DNA from: Paracoccaceae bacterium
GTDB taxonomy: Bacteria > Pseudomonadota > Alphaproteobacteria > Rhodobacterales > Rhodobacteraceae
Assembly: GCA_023254015.1 (NCBI GenBank)
Contig: JALQYS010000023.1
Location: 1 to 5,420, forward strand
Reading direction: 5' to 3'
Length of the DNA: 5,420 nucleotides
This document shows positions 3,325-5,420 of the stretch, piece by piece. Each line of letters opens with the position of its first letter. The stretch's first letter is position 1. The notes under the pieces were generated by a model. The model worked only from the letters and a program-made list of their open reading frames with translations. It was not told the DNA's origin and ran no database searches. Both the position numbers and the translations under genes were made by a program.

Positions 3325-5420
3325 ATGCTGGGTTTTGGGGCGCTCGCGCGGAAGGTTTTCGGCACGCCGAATGATCGCAAGGTGAAATCGGTCCGTCCGC
3401 TGGTCGCAAGGATCAACGCGCTGGAGCCAGAGTTTGCGGCCCTGACCGATGAGGGGATCATCGAAAAGACGCGCGAGTTTCAGCGCCGGGTGCAGCAGGG
3501 TGGGGAAAGCCTGGACGCGCTGTTGCCCGAAGCCTTCGCGAACTGCCGCGAGGGCGCGAAGCGGGCCTTGGGTCTGCGGGCCTTTGACGTGCAGTTGAAG
3601 GGGGGCATCTTCCTGCATCAGGGCAACATCGCCGAGATGCGCACGGGCGAGGGCAAGACGCTGGTCGCTACCTTCCCGGCCTATCTGAATGCGCTGACCG
3701 GCAAGGGCGTGCATGTCGTCACGGTGAACGATTACCTCGCCAAGCGCGACGCGGAATGGATGGGCAAGGTTTATGCGCAGTTGGGTCTGACGACGGGGGT
3801 GGTTTACCCCTATCAGCCGGATGCCGAGAAAAAGGCCGCTTACCGCGCCGACATCACCTATGCCACCAACAACGAGCTGGGCTTTGACTACCTGCGCGAC
3901 AACATGAAGGGCAGCATCGAAGAGATGGCCCAGCGCGGGCATTACTTTGCCATCGTCGACGAGGTGGACAGCATCCTCGTGGACGAGGCGCGCACCCCGC
4001 TTATCATCTCGGGGCCCAGCCAGGACCGGTCAGACCTTTACCAAAGGGTCAACGCCCTGATCCCGTCGCTGGACGAGACGCATTTCAAGCTGGATGAAAA
4101 GGCCCGCAACGTCACCTATACCGAAGCGGGCAACGAGCTGATCGAACAGCTTCTGCTCCAGTCGGGCCTCTTGCCCGAGGGGCAAAGCCTGTATGACCCC
4201 GAAAGCACCACCCTTGTGCATCACGTCACGCAGGCCCTGAAGGCGCACAAGCTGTTCCACCGCGACCAGCAATATATCGTCCGCGATGGCGAGGTGATGC
4301 TGATCGACGAATTCACCGGCCGCATGATGAAGGGCCGTCGCCTCTCCGAAGGCCTGCATCAGGCGATCGAGGCCAAGGAGGGCGTGGCGATCCAGCCCGA
4401 AAACGTCACTCTGGCCAGCGTGACCTTCCAGAATTACTTCCGCCTCTACGAAAAGCTGGGCGGCATGACCGGCACGGCCGCGACCGAGGCCGAGGAATTC
4501 ATGGAAATCTACAAGCTGGGCGTGGTGGAGGTTCCGACCAACCGTCCGGTTCAGCGGAAAGATGACCATGACGCGGTGTATCGCACCGCCCGCGAGAAAT
4601 ACGAGGGCATCGTCAAGACCATCCGCGAGGCCCACCAAACCGGACAGCCGATTCTTGTCGGCACCACCAGCATCGAGAAATCGGAATTCCTGTCCGGCCT
4701 TTTGAAAGAGGCAGGCATCCCCCACAGCGTGCTGAACGCCCGCCAGCATGAGCAAGAGGCGCAGATTGTGGCCGATGCGGGCAAGCTGGGCGCGGTGACC
4801 ATCGCCACCAACATGGCCGGCCGCGGCACCGACATCAAACTGGGCGGCAACGTCGAGTTCAAGATCATGCAGGCCATCGCCGCCGACCCCCATGGCGACC
4901 ATGCCGCGATCCGCTCGCGCATCGAGGAAGAGCACAAGGCCGCCGAAGAGGCCGTGAAGGCCGCCGGGGGCCTGTTCGTGCTGGGCACCGAACGCCACGA
5001 AAGCCGCCGGATCGACAACCAGTTGCGCGGCCGCTCGGGCCGTCAGGGCGACCCGGGCCGTTCGGCCTTTTTCCTGTCGCTGGAAGATGACCTGATGCGG
5101 ATTTTCGGCAGCGAACGGCTGGACAATGTGCTGTCCAAGCTGGGGATGAAGGAAGGCGAGGCCATCGTTCACCCCTGGGTCAACAAATCGCTGGAGCGCG
5201 CGCAGGCCAAGGTCGAAGGCCGCAACTTCGACATCCGCAAGCAGCTCTTGAAATTCGACGACGTGATGAACGACCAGCGCAAGGCGATCTTTGCCCAGCG
5301 GCTGGAGATCATGGAAGCCGAAGATCTGGGCGACATCGTGCGCGACATGCGCCATCAGGTTGTCGAGGATCTGATCGACGAATTCATGCCGCCGAAATCC
5401 TATGCCGACCAATGGAACAT
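3325..5420 (+). CDS. secA: Preprotein translocase ATPase SecA (N-terminal 698 residues, partial)
   Basis: SecA is the ATP-driven motor that pushes unfolded preproteins through the SecYEG channel at the cytoplasmic membrane. The open frame runs without interruption from ATG 3325 off the right edge: 698 full codons of a protein normally about 900 long. Visible in order: the N-terminal MLGFGALARKVFGTPNDRKV; the Walker A motif MRTGEGKT (105-112, Lys111); VVTVNDYLAKRDAEWMG; TNNELGFDYLRDNM; the Walker B/DEAD-type DEVDSILVDEARTPLIISG (from Asp212); the preprotein-crosslinking domain from about 230; DEFTGRMMKGRR (328-339); GGMTGTAATEAEEF; NBD2 with GTTSIEKSE and TIATNMAGRGTDIKLGG; GTERHESRRIDNQLRGRSGRQGDPG (to 578); and the start of the helical scaffold (LKFDDVMNDQR). 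The window ends before the C-terminal linker and the usual zinc-binding tail. Motifs are all intact, so it should be functional. Confidence 0.98.
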   Translation, partial: MLGFGALARKVFGTPNDRKVKSVRPLVARINALEPEFAALTDEGIIEKTREFQRRVQQGGESLDALLPEAFANCREGAKRALGLRAFDVQLKGGIFLHQGNIAEMRTGEGKTLVATFPAYLNALTGKGVHVVTVNDYLAKRDAEWMGKVYAQLGLTTGVVYPYQPDAEKKAAYRADITYATNNELGFDYLRDNMKGSIEEMAQRGHYFAIVDEVDSILVDEARTPLIISGPSQDRSDLYQRVNALIPSLDETHFKLDEKARNVTYTEAGNELIEQLLLQSGLLPEGQSLYDPESTTLVHHVTQALKAHKLFHRDQQYIVRDGEVMLIDEFTGRMMKGRRLSEGLHQAIEAKEGVAIQPENVTLASVTFQNYFRLYEKLGGMTGTAATEAEEFMEIYKLGVVEVPTNRPVQRKDDHDAVYRTAREKYEGIVKTIREAHQTGQPILVGTTSIEKSEFLSGLLKEAGIPHSVLNARQHEQEAQIVADAGKLGAVTIATNMAGRGTDIKLGGNVEFKIMQAIAADPHGDHAAIRSRIEEEHKAAEEAVKAAGGLFVLGTERHESRRIDNQLRGRSGRQGDPGRSAFFLSLEDDLMRIFGSERLDNVLSKLGMKEGEAIVHPWVNKSLERAQAKVEGRNFDIRKQLLKFDDVMNDQRKAIFAQRLEIMEAEDLGDIVRDMRHQVVEDLIDEFMPPKSYADQWN

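Noticed and set aside
3286..3942. A 218-codon minus-strand open frame covering the start of secA
   Set aside because: It is antisense to the SecA N-terminus and Walker A region, with no ribosome-binding site or recognisable domain. The smaller frame at 3273-3461 was rejected for the same reason.
4030..5412. A 460-codon open frame on the minus strand, opposite secA
   Set aside because: It lies entirely antisense to an intact secA whose motifs are unmistakable. Its product is His/Gln/Leu-rich in the way typical of the complement of G/C-ending codons, and no domain is recognisable. Such frames are common opposite GC-rich genes.
1..5420. Search for an undescribed defence, mobile or biosynthetic system
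   Set aside because: Almost all bases are taken by recognised core genes with normal motifs and uniform composition. There are no long repeats, integrase or transposase genes, or composition shifts that would indicate an inserted system.

Overview
This window looks like ordinary chromosomal housekeeping DNA from a GC-rich alphaproteobacterium, most likely of the Rhodobacterales (Rhodobacter/Paracoccus-like). The basis is the strong G/C preference at third codon positions, the GTG starts, and recalled resemblance of the IF-2, ArgJ and SecA sequences to that group. No search was run. I see no mobile element, CRISPR array, tRNA or rRNA, and no candidate for an exotic new system.

Layout from left to right: (1) the 3' end of infB (+, stop at 191); (2) a perfect 19-bp inverted repeat at 206-246, with A and T tracts on opposite flanks, that serves as a bidirectional terminator; (3) a 46-residue gene of unknown function on the minus strand (260-400) with an excellent ribosome-binding site; (4) a 105-bp gap; (5) a minus-strand cluster transcribed right to left: a periplasmic parvulin-type peptidyl-prolyl isomerase (2274-3125), argJ (901-2253, or to 2277 with a GTG start) and a mutT-type Nudix hydrolase (506-904); (6) a 199-bp divergent intergenic region (3126-3324) with a candidate promoter, a 13-bp palindrome and a hairpin; (7) secA on the plus strand from 3325, running off the right edge after 698 codons.

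The minus-strand genes are packed like an operon. The argJ stop and mutT GTG overlap as GTGA at 901-904. The isomerase stop forms the same GTGA with an upstream GTG of argJ, although a Shine-Dalgarno-led ATG 24 nt further in is the better argJ start. No clear terminator separates mutT from the 46-residue gene, so the transcript may continue to the shared terminator at 206-246. Functionally the cluster is mixed: protein export and periplasmic folding (SecA and the exported isomerase, divergently arranged), arginine biosynthesis (ArgJ), and nucleotide-pool sanitation (MutT).

The most useful points for a second look are the small gene at 260-400, the roughly 40-50-residue Lys/Ala/Glu-rich N-terminal extension of ArgJ together with its start choice, the Asp in place of the MutT Asn that contacts 8-oxoguanine, and the palindrome-containing divergent region before secA.
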